A DNA stretch of 64,000 bases from Dryocosmus kuriphilus (GCA_038277395.1 CM076196.1:136288730-136352729), one strand, 5' to 3'; positions 10,932 to 20,954 are shown, numbered from the stretch's first letter. Numbers and translations: made by a program. The notes: generated by a model from the sequence alone, not told the origin.

Positions 10932-11274
10932 GAGGCATGGTGAGGTGAACTACCACCTCACGCATTTTCTTACTGGACACGGACATTTCAACGCATACCT
11001 CTTCCGCATGGGAAAGAAAAATGGGCCAGGCTGCGACTACTGCAGCTGTGCAGAGGAAAATGTCGAACACACCTTTTTTGAGTACCGACGATGGCATGAA
11101 AATAGGGACAGACTCGACAGAGGACTTGGAGTGAAGCCAATGCCAAATAACATCGGGAAGTTAATGTTGGAAAGCCAGGAAAATTGGAACAACATCGTCC
11201 AATTTGTGGAGGAAATATTGAGGAAGAAAAAGATGGAGGAGAAAGAAAGAGAGCAGAGACGACGAAAGATATAG
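10903..11274 (+). pseudogene. E1 C-terminal zinc-knuckle domain, final Cys lost
   Basis: This is the shifted continuation of the RT ORF. HFLTGHGHFNAYLF is followed by CDYCSCAEENVEHTFFEYRRW, the C-terminal CCHC region typical of R1-type elements. In the neighbouring element E2 the matching segment ends FFNCSRW. Here the last Cys of the finger is Tyr (FFEYRRW), so the finger is probably inactive. A Lys/Glu/Arg-rich tail precedes the stop at 11,274. Confidence 0.8.
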
Positions 11275-11417
11275 GACAAGAAACGGGAGTGGATGTGAGA
11301 AGGAAAGGAGCAGGACAAAGAGAGATGAGGGAGTCGAGGTCTTCGACACAGGCGGCCGTTAACCCATGACCCTGAAGAAATGCGAAAGCGGATTCCGGGG
11401 CCTTGGGTGGGCAGGAA

Positions 11418-11503
11418 AGAGGAGGTGGTTTTAGTGGGTAGGGGCTGTTATTTTTTAGGCCGAGTCCCACACACAGTCCGTAAAAAGGATTTCCACCTCC
11501 TCT
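11418..11503 (+). promoter_or_regulatory. E1 3'-terminal RNA stem-loop
   Basis: An 11-base arm (agaggaggtgg, 11,418-11,428) pairs perfectly with ccacctcctct (11,493-11,503), just before the A tail. The intervening 'agtgggtaggggc...aggccgagtcccac' offers further pairing. The same arms and loop words are in E2 at 13,493-13,576. In non-LTR elements such 3' structures are the RT's template-recognition signal; that role is inferred here. Confidence 0.65.
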
Positions 11504-11530
11504 TGACATAAAAAAAAAAAAAAAAAAAAA

Positions 11531-11555
11531 CTACTACTACTACTACTACTACTAC
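11531..11555. repeat. (CTA)8 microsatellite between the two non-LTR elements
   Basis: Eight CTA units, with a trailing base, separate the A tail of E1 from the 5'-truncated start of E2. It is the remainder of the monomer's internal TAC tract, or its duplication at the insertion. Confidence 0.95.
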
Positions 11556-12505
11556 AGCTGGAGTTTTCTGCTCGAGATGGAAGAGGCAGAAACTTGTCCT
11601 TCTAGACAAGGGTAAAGGGCCCCCAATCACGGCGTCATCATACAGGCCACTCTGCATGCTCGACGTCATTGGGAAGCTCTTCGAAAAACTGTTTGCGGGC
11701 CAGATTAAGGGCGGCCATACAGGCACAAGGAGATCTAGCTAATAACCAGCATGGTTTCCGAGAAGGCAGGTCCACTGTAGGAGCGATAAGCGAAGCTCTT
11801 CAAGAAGTTGACAAGGCATGGAGTGGAAATCACCGTTCGAGAAAGGGGTGTGCGATGATCACTTTCGACGTCAGGAATGCATTCAACTCAGTAAAATGGG
11901 TTGACATTCTTGACGTACTCGAGAGGCGGTTCAGGGTTCCAACATACCTGCGACAAATAATAAGTGATTACCTCAATGACAGACAATTGTATTACGAAAC
12001 AACAGAGGGGACACGTAGCATGCAAGTCACAGCAGGAGTCGCCCAGGGGTCAGTTCTTGGACCTGACCTTTGGAACGTTGTTTATCATGAAGTCCTGTTG
12101 ATGGACCTTCCCGATGGAGTAAAGCTGATCGGATTTGCAGATGACCTTGCTGCAATGATCAAAGCTCGGACGGAGGAAGAAGCAAGGCACCTTGTGGACA
12201 TTGTCTCGAGGAGAGTGGAGAACTGGTTGTGTAATCATGGCTTACAACTCGCCAGTAAGAAGACGGAGTTGATGGTTCTCACGAGACAGAGGTATTTCAC
12301 AAAGCCATTCATGGCGAACATTGTTGGTAATGATATCCTGGCTGTGAACACGCTGAAATACTTGGGTATGTGGATTGACGAAATACTCACTTTCAAGACC
12401 CAGGTCACAAAAGCGGGGGAAAAAGCCGAAAAGATGGTCGCCATGCTACCAAGGCTCATGCCAAATGTCTCTGGACCAAGGAGTTGCAAAAGAAGGATTT
12501 TATGA
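11556..12505 (+). pseudogene. E2 reverse transcriptase (partial)
   Basis: The first ~130 bases read AGVFCSRWK...LVLLDKGKGPP...SSYRPLCMLDVIGKLFEKL in one frame. A frameshift near 11,690 then leads into the 278-codon frame from 11,669. That frame has NNQHGFREGRST (residues 25-36), ITFDVRNAFNS (Asp67), GVAQGSVLGPDLWN (123-136) and FADD (156-159). Catalytic residues remain. A second frameshift near 12,490 moves the thumb and C-terminal part to another frame. Confidence 0.85.
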
Positions 12506-13197
12506 GCGTGGCGAACTCAATCATGTTATACGGTGCAGAGATCTGGGCAGATGCCCTCAAAACCGAATGCTACAGGAAGAAACTCATGGCTGTTCAAAGG
12601 AAAGGAGCCCTGAGAGTGGCGAGCGCGTACCGATCCGTATCTGGTCCGGCTGTGTTGGTCATAACGGGATGTATCCCTATTGACCTACTCGCCGCTGAGA
12701 GAAAGAGGATTTATGATGCCAAATGCGCAAGCGCTGATAAAACCATCGCGAACAGGGAAAGAATAGCTACCTTCCTACAATGGGAGGAGAGATGGAGTTC
12801 CGAAAATAAAGGAAGATAGACTGCCAGGATAATAGGCCAAGTAAAACCGTGGGTCAACAGGAAGTATGGGGAAGTAAATTTTTACATTACCCAGTTCCTC
12901 TCTGGCCACGGTCACTTCAATGCCTACCTGTTCCGTAGGGAAAAGAAGCCAAGTCCCAGCTGTGATTACTGCCCGAATAAGGTGGAAAATGCCGAACATA
13001 CCTTCTTCAATTGCAGTAGATGGTCAGCGGAGAAGAGAGTTCTGGACGGAGAGATCGGCACCATCACAACACCAGATAACGTTGGGAAGCTAATGATTGA
13101 ATCTCAGAACAACTGGGAAATCATTACTCAGTACATCGAGAAGGTGCTGAGACAAAAGAAAAGGGAGGAACAACTCAGGGAAAGAGAAGCCTCATAA
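12484..13197 (+). pseudogene. E2 thumb/C-terminal zinc-knuckle domain with in-frame stop
   Basis: This is the continuation after the frameshift (MSVANSIMLYGAEIWADAL, matching E1 MSVTQSILLYGAEAWAGAM). It is interrupted by a TAG at 12,817-12,819, where E1 has a Trp codon in the motif GRW. The same frame continues past the stop with the intact finger CDYCPNKVENAEHTFFNCSRW and a charged tail ending at 13,197. Confidence 0.82.
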
Positions 13198-13492
13198 AGA
13201 CAGAAGGAGGCGGAAGCACCGCCCATTAGTTGAAGGCCGACGCCCCAAGTCGCAGCTCTAGCCGCACTGTTGAGGGTGACGCGTACTACCATGAAGGAGG
13301 TATTTTGGAGGGTTTGTTGAGAGTTTCCTGAACCCCTAAGCCCATTACGGGGACGGGGGACGTAAGAAAACTCAAAGCTCAGATGTACCAAGCAGACAAA
13401 ACAGGTTGAAGCCGAAGCACGGCTTATTAGCCCATAACCCAAGATTTTGAAGTAATGCGATAAGCGGTTCCAGAATCTTGGTTTGGCAGGAA

Positions 13493-13576
13493 AGAGGAGG
13501 TGGTTTTAGTGGGTAGGGGCCGTATTTTTAGGCCGAGTCCCACACTCAGTCCGTCAAAAGGATTTCCACCTCCTCT
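13493..13576 (+). promoter_or_regulatory. E2 3'-terminal RNA stem-loop
   Basis: The arms agaggaggtgg (13,493-13,503) and ccacctcctct (13,566-13,576) are identical to those in E1, with similar loop words ('agtgggtaggggcc', 'aggccgagtcccacac', 'cagtccgt'). Conservation here, while the rest of the 3' UTR differs, argues for a functional RNA element. Confidence 0.65.
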
Positions 13577-13605
13577 GACGAAAAAAAAAAAAAAAAAAAA
13601 AAAAA

Positions 13606-13633
13606 CTACTACTACTACTACTACTACTACTAC
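13606..13633. repeat. (CTA)n microsatellite downstream of E2
   Basis: About nine CTA units directly follow the E2 A tail and lead into 'cggcagacagacacc', the normal right flank of the TAC tract in satellite monomers. Confidence 0.95.
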
Positions 13634-16600
13634 GGCAGACAGACACCAAAATAAAATATGTTTTTTCGGGTTCAGGGGTCATGAAACGTCGAGATATCAT
13701 GAATTTCGCGAAAGTCAGTTTTCACATAAAACTAATACCTTTCTCATTGAGATGAGAATGTAATAATAAAAATTGCATTTTTCAGACAAACTATGTAAAA
13801 AATGAAGAAATTTACGTTTCAGATATAAATTCATTGATAGGTGAGCGCGAGCAAGGTGATGAGAATACGCCTGAGTAGCGGGCAGATTTTTCAATAACTT
13901 TTAATAACTTTTTATTGACTGTATAGTAATGTATTTTTTGATTAAAGGAACGGTATTATACGTTTAATGAAGAAAGCATGGGTTGTATCAAAAAATGGTT
14001 TCAAGGGAATTTGTAGGTCCTTGGAAGATGAATAATTCTGATTCTTGATATTTTCACATATCTCGCATACTTTTGCGGAAAAGTGGATTTTTTTATATGA
14101 ATTAATATATTTCACGAATAACTTAAAGACGATGCGTCTTTTCGAGAAAATGGTATGGAGTAAATATGAAGATATTTTTGAGCTAAACAAGTTCGTTTCT
14201 CACGATTTTTTCGTACCTTGCATATCTTGGCGGGATATTTGAATTCTTGATTTTTAGAAAGAATTTATTCTGGATAAAACCAGAACCATTGGTCAAAACT
14301 CGCTGGTTGACGAACTCCTCCTTACCTTTTGCACTTTAAAGCAGTGTTCGAGTGCGCAATCCAATCCGATCAGTCTGTCGAAAGTTATCGTGTACACAGA
14401 CTACGCCTACTACTTCTACTACTACTACACCTACTACGGCAGACAGACATCAACGTAAAATATGTCTTTTCAGGTTCAGGGGGTCATGAAACGTCGAGAT
14501 ATCATGAATTTCGTGAAAGTCAGTTTTCACATAAAACTAATACCTTTCTCTTTGAGATGAGAATGTAATAACAAAAATTGCATTTTTCAGCCAAACTATG
14601 TAAAAAATGAAGAAAATTTACGTTTTAGATATAAATTCATTGATTGGTGAGCGCGAGAAAGGTGATGAGAATGCGCCTGAGTAGCGGGCAGATTTTTCAA
14701 TAACTTTTAATAACTTTTTATTGACTGTATAGTAATGTATTTTTTGATTAAAAGAACGGTATTATACGTTTAATGATGAAAGTATGGCTTGTATCAAAAA
14801 ATGGTTTGAAGGGAATTTGTAGGTCCTTGGAAGGTGAATAATTCTGCTTCTTGATATTTTCACGTATCTTGCATAATTTTGCGGAAAAGTGGATTTTTTT
14901 ATATGAATTACCATATTTCACGAATAACTTAAAGACCATGCGTCTTTTCGAGAAAATGGTATTTAGTAAATATGAAGATATTTTTGAGCTGAACAAGTTC
15001 GTTTCTGACGATTTTTTCGTAACTTGCATATTTTGGCGGGAAATTTGAAGTCTTGATTTCTAGAAAGAATTTATTATGGATAAAACCAGAACCATTGGTC
15101 GAATACCGCTGGTTGACGAACTCGTCCTTACTTTTTGCACTTTAAAGAAGTGTACCAAAGCGCAATCCAATGCGATGAGTCTTTCGAAAGGGATCGTGTA
15201 CACAGACTACACCTACTACTACTACTACTACTACTACACCTACTACGGCAGACAGACACCAACGAAAAATATGTTTTTTCAGGTTCAGGGGGTCATGAAA
15301 CGTCGAGATATCATGAATTTCGCGAAAGTCAGTTTTCACATAAAACTAATACCTTTCTCATTGAGATGAGAATGAAATAATAAAAATTGCATTTTTCAGC
15401 CACACTATGTAAAAAATGAAGAAACTTACGTTTTAGATATAAATTCATTGATTGGTGAGCGCGAGAAAGGTCATGAGAATGCGCCTGAGTAGCGGGCAGA
15501 TTTTTCAATAACTTTTAATAACTTTTTATTGACTGTATAGTAATGTATTTTTTGATTAAAAGAACGGTATTATACGTTTAATGAAGAAAGTATGGATTGT
15601 ATCAAAAAATAGTTTCAAGGGAATTTGTAGGTCCTTGGAAGGTGAATAATTCTGCTTCTTGATATTTTCACGTATCTTGCATACTTTTGCGGAAAAGTGG
15701 ATTTTTTTACATGAATTAACATATTTCACGAATAACTTAAAGACGATGCGTCTTTTCGAGAAAATGGTATGGAGTAAATATGAAGATATTTTTGAGCTGA
15801 ACAAGTTCGTTTCTCACGATTTTTTCGTAACTTGCATATTTTGGCGGGAAATTTGAAGTCTTGGTTTCTAGAAAGAATTTATTATGGATAAAACCAGAAC
15901 CATTGGTCGAATACCGCTGGTTGACGAACTCGTCCTTACTTTTTGCACTTTAAAGAAGTGTACCAAAGCGCAATCCAATGCGATGAGTCTTTCGAAAGGG
16001 ATCGTGTACACAGACTACACCTACTACTACTACTACTACTACACCTACTACGGCAGACAGACACCAACGTAAAATATGTTTTTTCAGGTTCAGGGGGTCA
16101 TGAAACGTCGAGATATCATGAATTTCGCGAAAGTCAGTTTTCACATAAAACTAATACCTTTCTCATTGAGATGAGAATGTAATAATAAAAATTGCATTTT
16201 TCAGCCAAAATATGTAAAAAATGAAGAAATTTACGCTTTAGATATAAATTCATTGATTGGTGAGCGCGAGAAAGGTGATGAGAATGCGCCTGAGTAGCGG
16301 GCAGATTTTTAAATAACTTTTAATCACTTTTTATTGACTGTATAGTAATGTATTTTTTGATTAAAAGAACGGTATTATACGTTTAATGAAGAAAGTATGG
16401 GTTGTATCAAAAAATGGTTTCAAGGGAATTTGTAGGTCCTTGGAAGGTGAATAATTCTGCTTCTTGATATTTTCACGTATCTTGCATACTTTTGCGGAAA
16501 GTGGATTTTTTTATATGAATTACCATATTTCACGAATAACTTAAAGACCATGCGTCTTTTCGAGAAAATGGTATGGAGTAAATATGAAGATATTTTTGAG

Positions 16601-19556
16601 CTGAACAAGTTCGTTTCTCACGATTTTTTCGTAACTTGCATATTTTGGCGGGAAATTTGAAGTCTTGATTTCTAGAAAGAATTTATTATGGATAAAACCA
16701 GAACCATTGGTCGAATACCGCTGGTTGACGAACTCGTCCTTACTTTTTGCACTTTAAAGAAGTGTACCAAAGCGCAATCCAATGCGATGAGTCTTTCGAA
16801 AGGGATCGTGTACACAGACTACACCTACTACTACTACTACTACTACACCTACTACGGCAGACAGACACCAACGTAAAATATGTTTTTTCAGGTTCAGGGG
16901 GTCATGAAACGTCGAGATATCATGAATTTCGCGAAAGTCAGTTTTCACATAAAACTAATACCTTTCTCATTGAGATGAGAATGTAATAATAAAAATTGCA
17001 TTTTTCAGCCAAACTATGTAAAAAATGAAGAAATTTACGCTTTAGATATAAATTCATTGATTGGTGAGCGCGAGAAAGGTGATGAGAATGCGCCTGAGTA
17101 GCGGGCAGATTTTTCAATAACTTTTAATAACTTTTTATTGACTGTATAGTAATGTATTTTTTGATTAAAAGAACGGTATTATACGTTTAATGAAGAAAGT
17201 ATGGGTTGTATCAAAAAATGGTTTCAAGGGAATTTGTAGGTCCTTGGAAGGTGAATAATTCTGCTTCTTGATATTTTCACGTATCTTGCATACTTTTGCG
17301 GAAAAGTGGATTTTTTTATATGAATTACCATATTTCACGAATAACTTAAAGACCATGCGTCTTTTCGAGAAAATGGTATGGAGTAAATATGAAGATATTT
17401 TTGAGCTGAACAAGTTCGTTTCTCACGATTTTTTCGTAACTTGCATATTTTGGCGGGAAATTTGAAGTCTTGATTTCTAGAAAGAATTTATTATGGATAA
17501 AACCAGAACCATTGGTCAAATACCGCTGGTTGACGAACTCGTCCTTACTTTTTGCACTCTAAAGAAGTGTACCAAAGCGCAATCCAATGCGATGAGTCTT
17601 TCGAAAGCGATCGTGTACACAGACTACACCTACTACTACTACTACTACTACTACACCTACTACCACAGACAGAGCCACCAAGTAAAATATGTTTTTTCAG
17701 GTACAGGGGGTCATGAAACGTCGAGATATCATGAATTTCGCGAAAGTCAGTTTTCACATATAACTAATACCTTTCTCATTGAGATGAGAATGTAATAATA
17801 AAAATTGCATTTTTCAGCCAAACTATGTAAAAAATGAAGAAATTTACGCTTTAGATATAAATTCATTGATTGGTGAGCGCGAGAAAGGTGATGAGAATGC
17901 GCCTGAGTAGCGGACAGATTTTTCAATAACTTTTAATAACTTTTTATTGACTGTATAGTAATGTATTTTTTGATTAAAAGAACGGTATTATACGTTTAAT
18001 GAAGAATGTATGGGTTGTATCAAAAAATGGTTTCAAGGGAATTTGTAGGTCCTTGGAAGGTGAATAATTCTGCTTCTTGTTATTTTCACGTATCTTGCAT
18101 ACTTTTGCGGAAAAGTGGATTTTTTTATATGAATTACAATATTTCACGAATAACTTAAAGACCATGCGTCTTTTCGAGAAAATGGTATGAAGTAAATATG
18201 AAGATATTTTTGAGCTGAACAAGTTCGTTTCTTACGATTTTTTCGTACCTTGCATATTTTGGCGGGAAATTTGAAGTCTTGATTTCTAGAAAGAATTTAT
18301 TATGGATAAAACCAGAACCATTGGTCAAATACCGCTGGTTGACGAACTCGTCCTTACTTTTTGCACTCTAAAGAAGTGTACCAAAGCGCAATCCAATGCG
18401 ATGAGTCTTTCGAAAGCGATCGTGTACACAGACTACACCTACTACTACTACTACTACTACTACACCTACTACCACAGACAGAAGCCAAAGTAAAATATGT
18501 TTTTTTCAGGTACAGGGGGTCATGAAACGTCGAGATATCATGAATTTCGCGAAAGTCAGTTTTCACATATAACTAATACCTTTCTCATTGAGATGAGAAT
18601 GTAATAATAAAAATTGCATTTTTCAGCCAAACTATGTAAAAAATGAAGAAATTTACGCTTTAGATATAAATTCATTGATTGGTGAGCGCGAGAAAGGTGA
18701 TGAGAATGCGCCTGAGTAGCGGACAGATTTTTCAATAACTTTTAATAACTTTTTATTGACTGTATAGTAATGTATTTTTTGATTAAAAGAACGGTATTAT
18801 ACGTTTAATGAAGAATGTATGGGTTGTATCAAAAAATGGTTTCAAGGGAATTTGTAGGTCCTTGGAAGGTGAATAATTCTGCTTCTTGTTATTTTCACGT
18901 ATCTTGCATACTTTTGCGGAAAAGTGGATTTTTTATATGAATTACAATATTTCACGAATAACTTAAAGACCATGCGTCTTTTCGAGAAAATGGTATGAAG
19001 TAAATATGAAGATATTTTTGAGCTGAACAAGTTCGTTTCTTACGATTTTTTCGTACCTTGCATATTTTGGCGGGAAATTTGAAGTCTTGATTTCTAGAAA
19101 GAATTTATTATGGATAAAACCAGAACCATTGGTCAAATACCGCTGGTTGACGAACTCGTCCTTACTTTTTGCACTCTAAAGAAGTGTACCAAAGCGCAAT
19201 CCAATGCGATGAGTCTTTCGAAAGCGATCGTGTACACAGACTACACCTACTACTACTACTACTACTACACCTACTACCACAGACAGAAGCCAAAGTAAAA
19301 TATGTTTTTTCAGGTACAGGGGGTCATGAAACGTCGAGATATCATGAATTTCGCGAAAGTCAGTTTTCACATATAACTAATACCTTTCTCATTGAGATGA
19401 GAATGTAATAATAAAAATTGCATTTTTCAGCCAAACTATGTAAAAAATGAAGAAATTTACGCTTTAGATATAAATTCATTGATTGGTGAGCGCGAGAAAG
19501 GTGATGAGAATGCGCCTGAGTAGCGGACAGATTTTTCAATAACTTTTAATAACTTT
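13634..19556. repeat. ~807-bp satellite array, left segment
   Basis: After the right half of the retrotransposon-split monomer, starts ('atggataaaaccagaacc') follow at 15,076, 15,884, 16,688, 17,493, 18,302 and 19,110 (spacing 804-809 bp), with a more diverged start near 14,271. Each monomer contains a TAC tract, 'cagggggtcatgaaacgtcgag', 'gatgagaatgcgcctgagtagcgg', and two ~154-bp subrepeats. Copies at 17,493-19,556 form a subtype ('ggtacagg', 'catataac', 'cggacag'). The last monomer is cut by the LTR element at 19,556. Confidence 0.95.
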
Positions 19557-20031
19557 TGTAGAGCATGGGGATCTCACCGGGGAAGGGAATAGGATGTGGA
19601 CGCCAAGACTAGGATGAACACAATAAAACCAATGAGTAAAGGGTTAAAGGTTAAATGATATATATTTTGACTTACGTCGTAGATACAAAAGAGCGTCCGC
19701 TCGAGTGAGTTATTTGGCTGGCTGAAGAGCCAATTGAGATCAGTCGCTATTCCGAATCGAAGCGGCCAATACGCTGAAACCAGACTAGCTAACCGTACGG
19801 CACTTTGACATAGACTAGGGTTGCTCCCTTGGAGCGGTGGAGTAAGACTGACTTCCTTGAGACGACGGACTGACACGACTGTCTGAGACGACTCACTGAC
19901 GACGACTCGGTACTGACTGGCCGAGCGACGCGAGCCGCCGCCAGCCACACGCACGGGATCCCTCGTGGATTCCCGGGCGGGTTCGGCGCAGGGTCCCGTC
20001 GCTCGGGCAGCCATGTAACATTTCTGTTACA
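19557..20031 (-). repeat. 3' LTR (475 bp)
   Basis: On the minus strand it starts TGTAACAG and ends CTACA, a TG...CA terminus. It matches the copy at 28,661-29,128 almost completely; the one substitution is at about 19,704. A TATA-like AT stretch lies at 19,657-19,668. A long ORF within the LTR occurs in both copies only because the LTRs are identical, and is not taken as a gene. Confidence 0.93.
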
Positions 20032-20048
20032 CCCCCCCCCCCCTCTAA
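20032..20048 (-). promoter_or_regulatory. Polypurine tract
   Basis: Directly inside the 3' LTR the minus strand reads TAGAG followed by twelve G. It is the expected plus-strand primer for reverse transcription. The stop codon (TAG) of the last ORF lies at its 5' edge. Confidence 0.85.
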
Positions 20049-20797
20049 TGGGGTTCGGGTTTATCCCCCGTATTCCCGACCCCCCCCCCCCCCCCGAATT
20101 TAAAAATAAATCGGCATCTCTTCCTCTTCCTCCTCAGCTCTCTCTTATACTCTTCCCACTCCCTGTTAGAATCTTCTCTCGCCTTTCTCCACTCTTCTTC
20201 CGCTTTCCCCTCCTCTTCCTTTCTTCTCCTCTCTTCTTCCTCTTCTTGCTTCTTTTTCTCCTCCAACATTCTCCTTGTACTTATTCCCCTTTCCCATTCT
20301 ATCCCTTTCCTTTTTCTTTCCTGTTCCCTTTCCATTTCCTCCCTTATTTCCCTTGCTTTTGTTTCAAACTCCTCCTTGACCTCGAGGGAGTGTCGGCGGG
20401 ACCTCTCCTCGAACTCAAGGGTGAGTCTGAACAACCTCTCCCTTAACCCCTCCACCCTGTCCATTCTCTCCTCCGCCGTCCCCTCCCATTCTTCCTCCCC
20501 AGAATCTACTGGAGGTGAGTTTGGCGTTGACGGCGGTGTTGGTGGTGGTGGTGGAGGTGTGGGTGGCGGCGTCGGCTGTGCTGGTGGTGCTGTTGGTGTG
20601 GGTGGTGGTGGAGGCGGTGTTGGTGGTGTGGGTGGCGCTCCCAGCATCTGTCGGACGTGACGGTGGGGATGATATGGGATGTCTCCCTCCGCCACGCCCG
20701 ACCTCCTCAACTTGAGACACTTTAACGCCCGGCATCTGCTGGCGTGAGCTGTCAGGGTTTCCCCCGACAGCTCAGTTTGGCAAAAGTGGCACCTCAT
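20045..20797 (-). CDS. Accessory ORF B: C2HC finger, Pro/Thr-rich segment, charged coiled coil
   Basis: This 250-codon ORF lies between integrase and the polypurine tract. Residues 3-22 form a Cys/His cluster with spacing C-x2-C-x11-H-x3-C (Cys3, Cys6, His18, Cys22). Residues ~54-97 are almost only Pro and Thr. Residues ~105-225 are Glu/Arg/Lys-rich with long heptad-like helices. A Gly run near the C terminus comes from a 16-G tract (20,080-20,095). No membrane segment or signal peptide is seen, so it is not an envelope protein. The neighbouring ORF A has the same finger spacing. A nucleic-acid-binding or assembly role is only a guess. The low-complexity parts could partly be chance, but the open frame, the finger and the position argue for a real gene. 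Confidence 0.6.
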   Translation of the reverse strand: MRCHFCQTELSGETLTAHASRCRALKCLKLRRSGVAEGDIPYHPHRHVRQMLGAPPTPPTPPPPPPTPTAPPAQPTPPPTPPPPPPTPPSTPNSPPVDSGEEEWEGTAEERMDRVEGLRERLFRLTLEFEERSRRHSLEVKEEFETKAREIREEMEREQERKRKGIEWERGISTRRMLEEKKKQEEEEERRRKEEEGKAEEEWRKAREDSNREWEEYKRELRRKRKRCRFIFKFGGGGGVGNTGDKPEPH

Positions 20798-20806
20798 CCT
20801 GTTAAC

Positions 20807-20940
20807 CTGGAAATTGAATTACACAGTTGTTTTCCGTCCTGGAGTCTTTAGTTTTGGAGTCTGTCCGATTTGCATATCGCATCTCCCCCGCCTTTTTGCC
20901 ATTCAACAATAAAAAAGAAAAAACTTAAAATTTATCTTAC
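20807..20940 (-). other. Candidate 134-nt intron between accessory ORFs A and B
   Basis: On the minus strand CAG|GTAAGA (donor, boundary 20,941/20,940) matches the animal 5' splice consensus, and TTTCCAG|GTT (boundary 20,807/20,806) is a fair acceptor just ahead of the ORF B start. It lies after the stop codon of ORF A, so removal would not fuse the two ORFs. It may matter for a spliced subgenomic message. This rests on sequence consensus only. Confidence 0.25.
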
Positions 20941-20954
20941 CTGCTTATACAATT

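Larger units (their letters stand above)
8556..11530 (+). mobile_element. Non-LTR retrotransposon E1 (R1-clade type), 5'-truncated, in (TAC)n
   Basis: The element begins inside the apurinic-like endonuclease domain and runs through RT, a C-terminal zinc-knuckle region and a short 3' UTR to a 21-A tail (11,510-11,530). CTA repeats flank it on both sides. The order of APE endonuclease, RT and C-terminal CCHC-like finger, together with motifs GDFNAKSMEWG, SDHQ, FDVKNAFNS and FADD, fits the R1 clade. The N-terminal half of the endonuclease and any ORF1 are absent, typical of incomplete target-primed reverse transcription. At least two frameshifts (near 9,510 and 10,905) break the ORF. Placement within R1 is by motif reading only. 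Confidence 0.88.
11556..13605 (+). mobile_element. Non-LTR retrotransposon E2 (R1-clade type), 5'-truncated within RT, in (TAC)n
   Basis: A second element lies in the same orientation as E1 and begins part-way into the RT domain (AGVFCSRWK, matching SGVFSARWK of E1). It runs to a 25-A tail (13,581-13,605) and is again bounded by CTA tracts on both sides. By eye its protein is clearly homologous to E1 but much diverged, roughly half to two-thirds identical. It is therefore a separate lineage, not a duplication. The longer 3' UTR (13,198-13,580) shares only its last ~95 bp closely with E1. Confidence 0.88.

Noticed and set aside
11510..11555. CTA repeats as the elements' own 3' tails
   Set aside because: Both elements end in pure A runs, and intact monomers without insertions have the same TAC tract at the same position, so the CTA tracts belong to the target.
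19574..20014. 146-codon ORF inside the LTR, present in both LTRs
   Set aside because: Its recurrence follows from LTR identity. It has no recognisable domain, and the 2-bp indel between LTRs changes its start without consequence.
20048..20735. Plus-strand and other-frame ORFs over the Pro/Thr and Glu/Arg region of accessory ORF B
   Set aside because: Low-complexity sequence keeps several frames open. Only the minus-strand 250-codon frame has the element's orientation and an ordered finger motif.
20045..20797. Envelope gene at the env position of the gypsy element
   Set aside because: The ORFs there have no signal peptide, membrane span or cleavage motif, only a zinc-finger cluster and coiled-coil or low-complexity segments.
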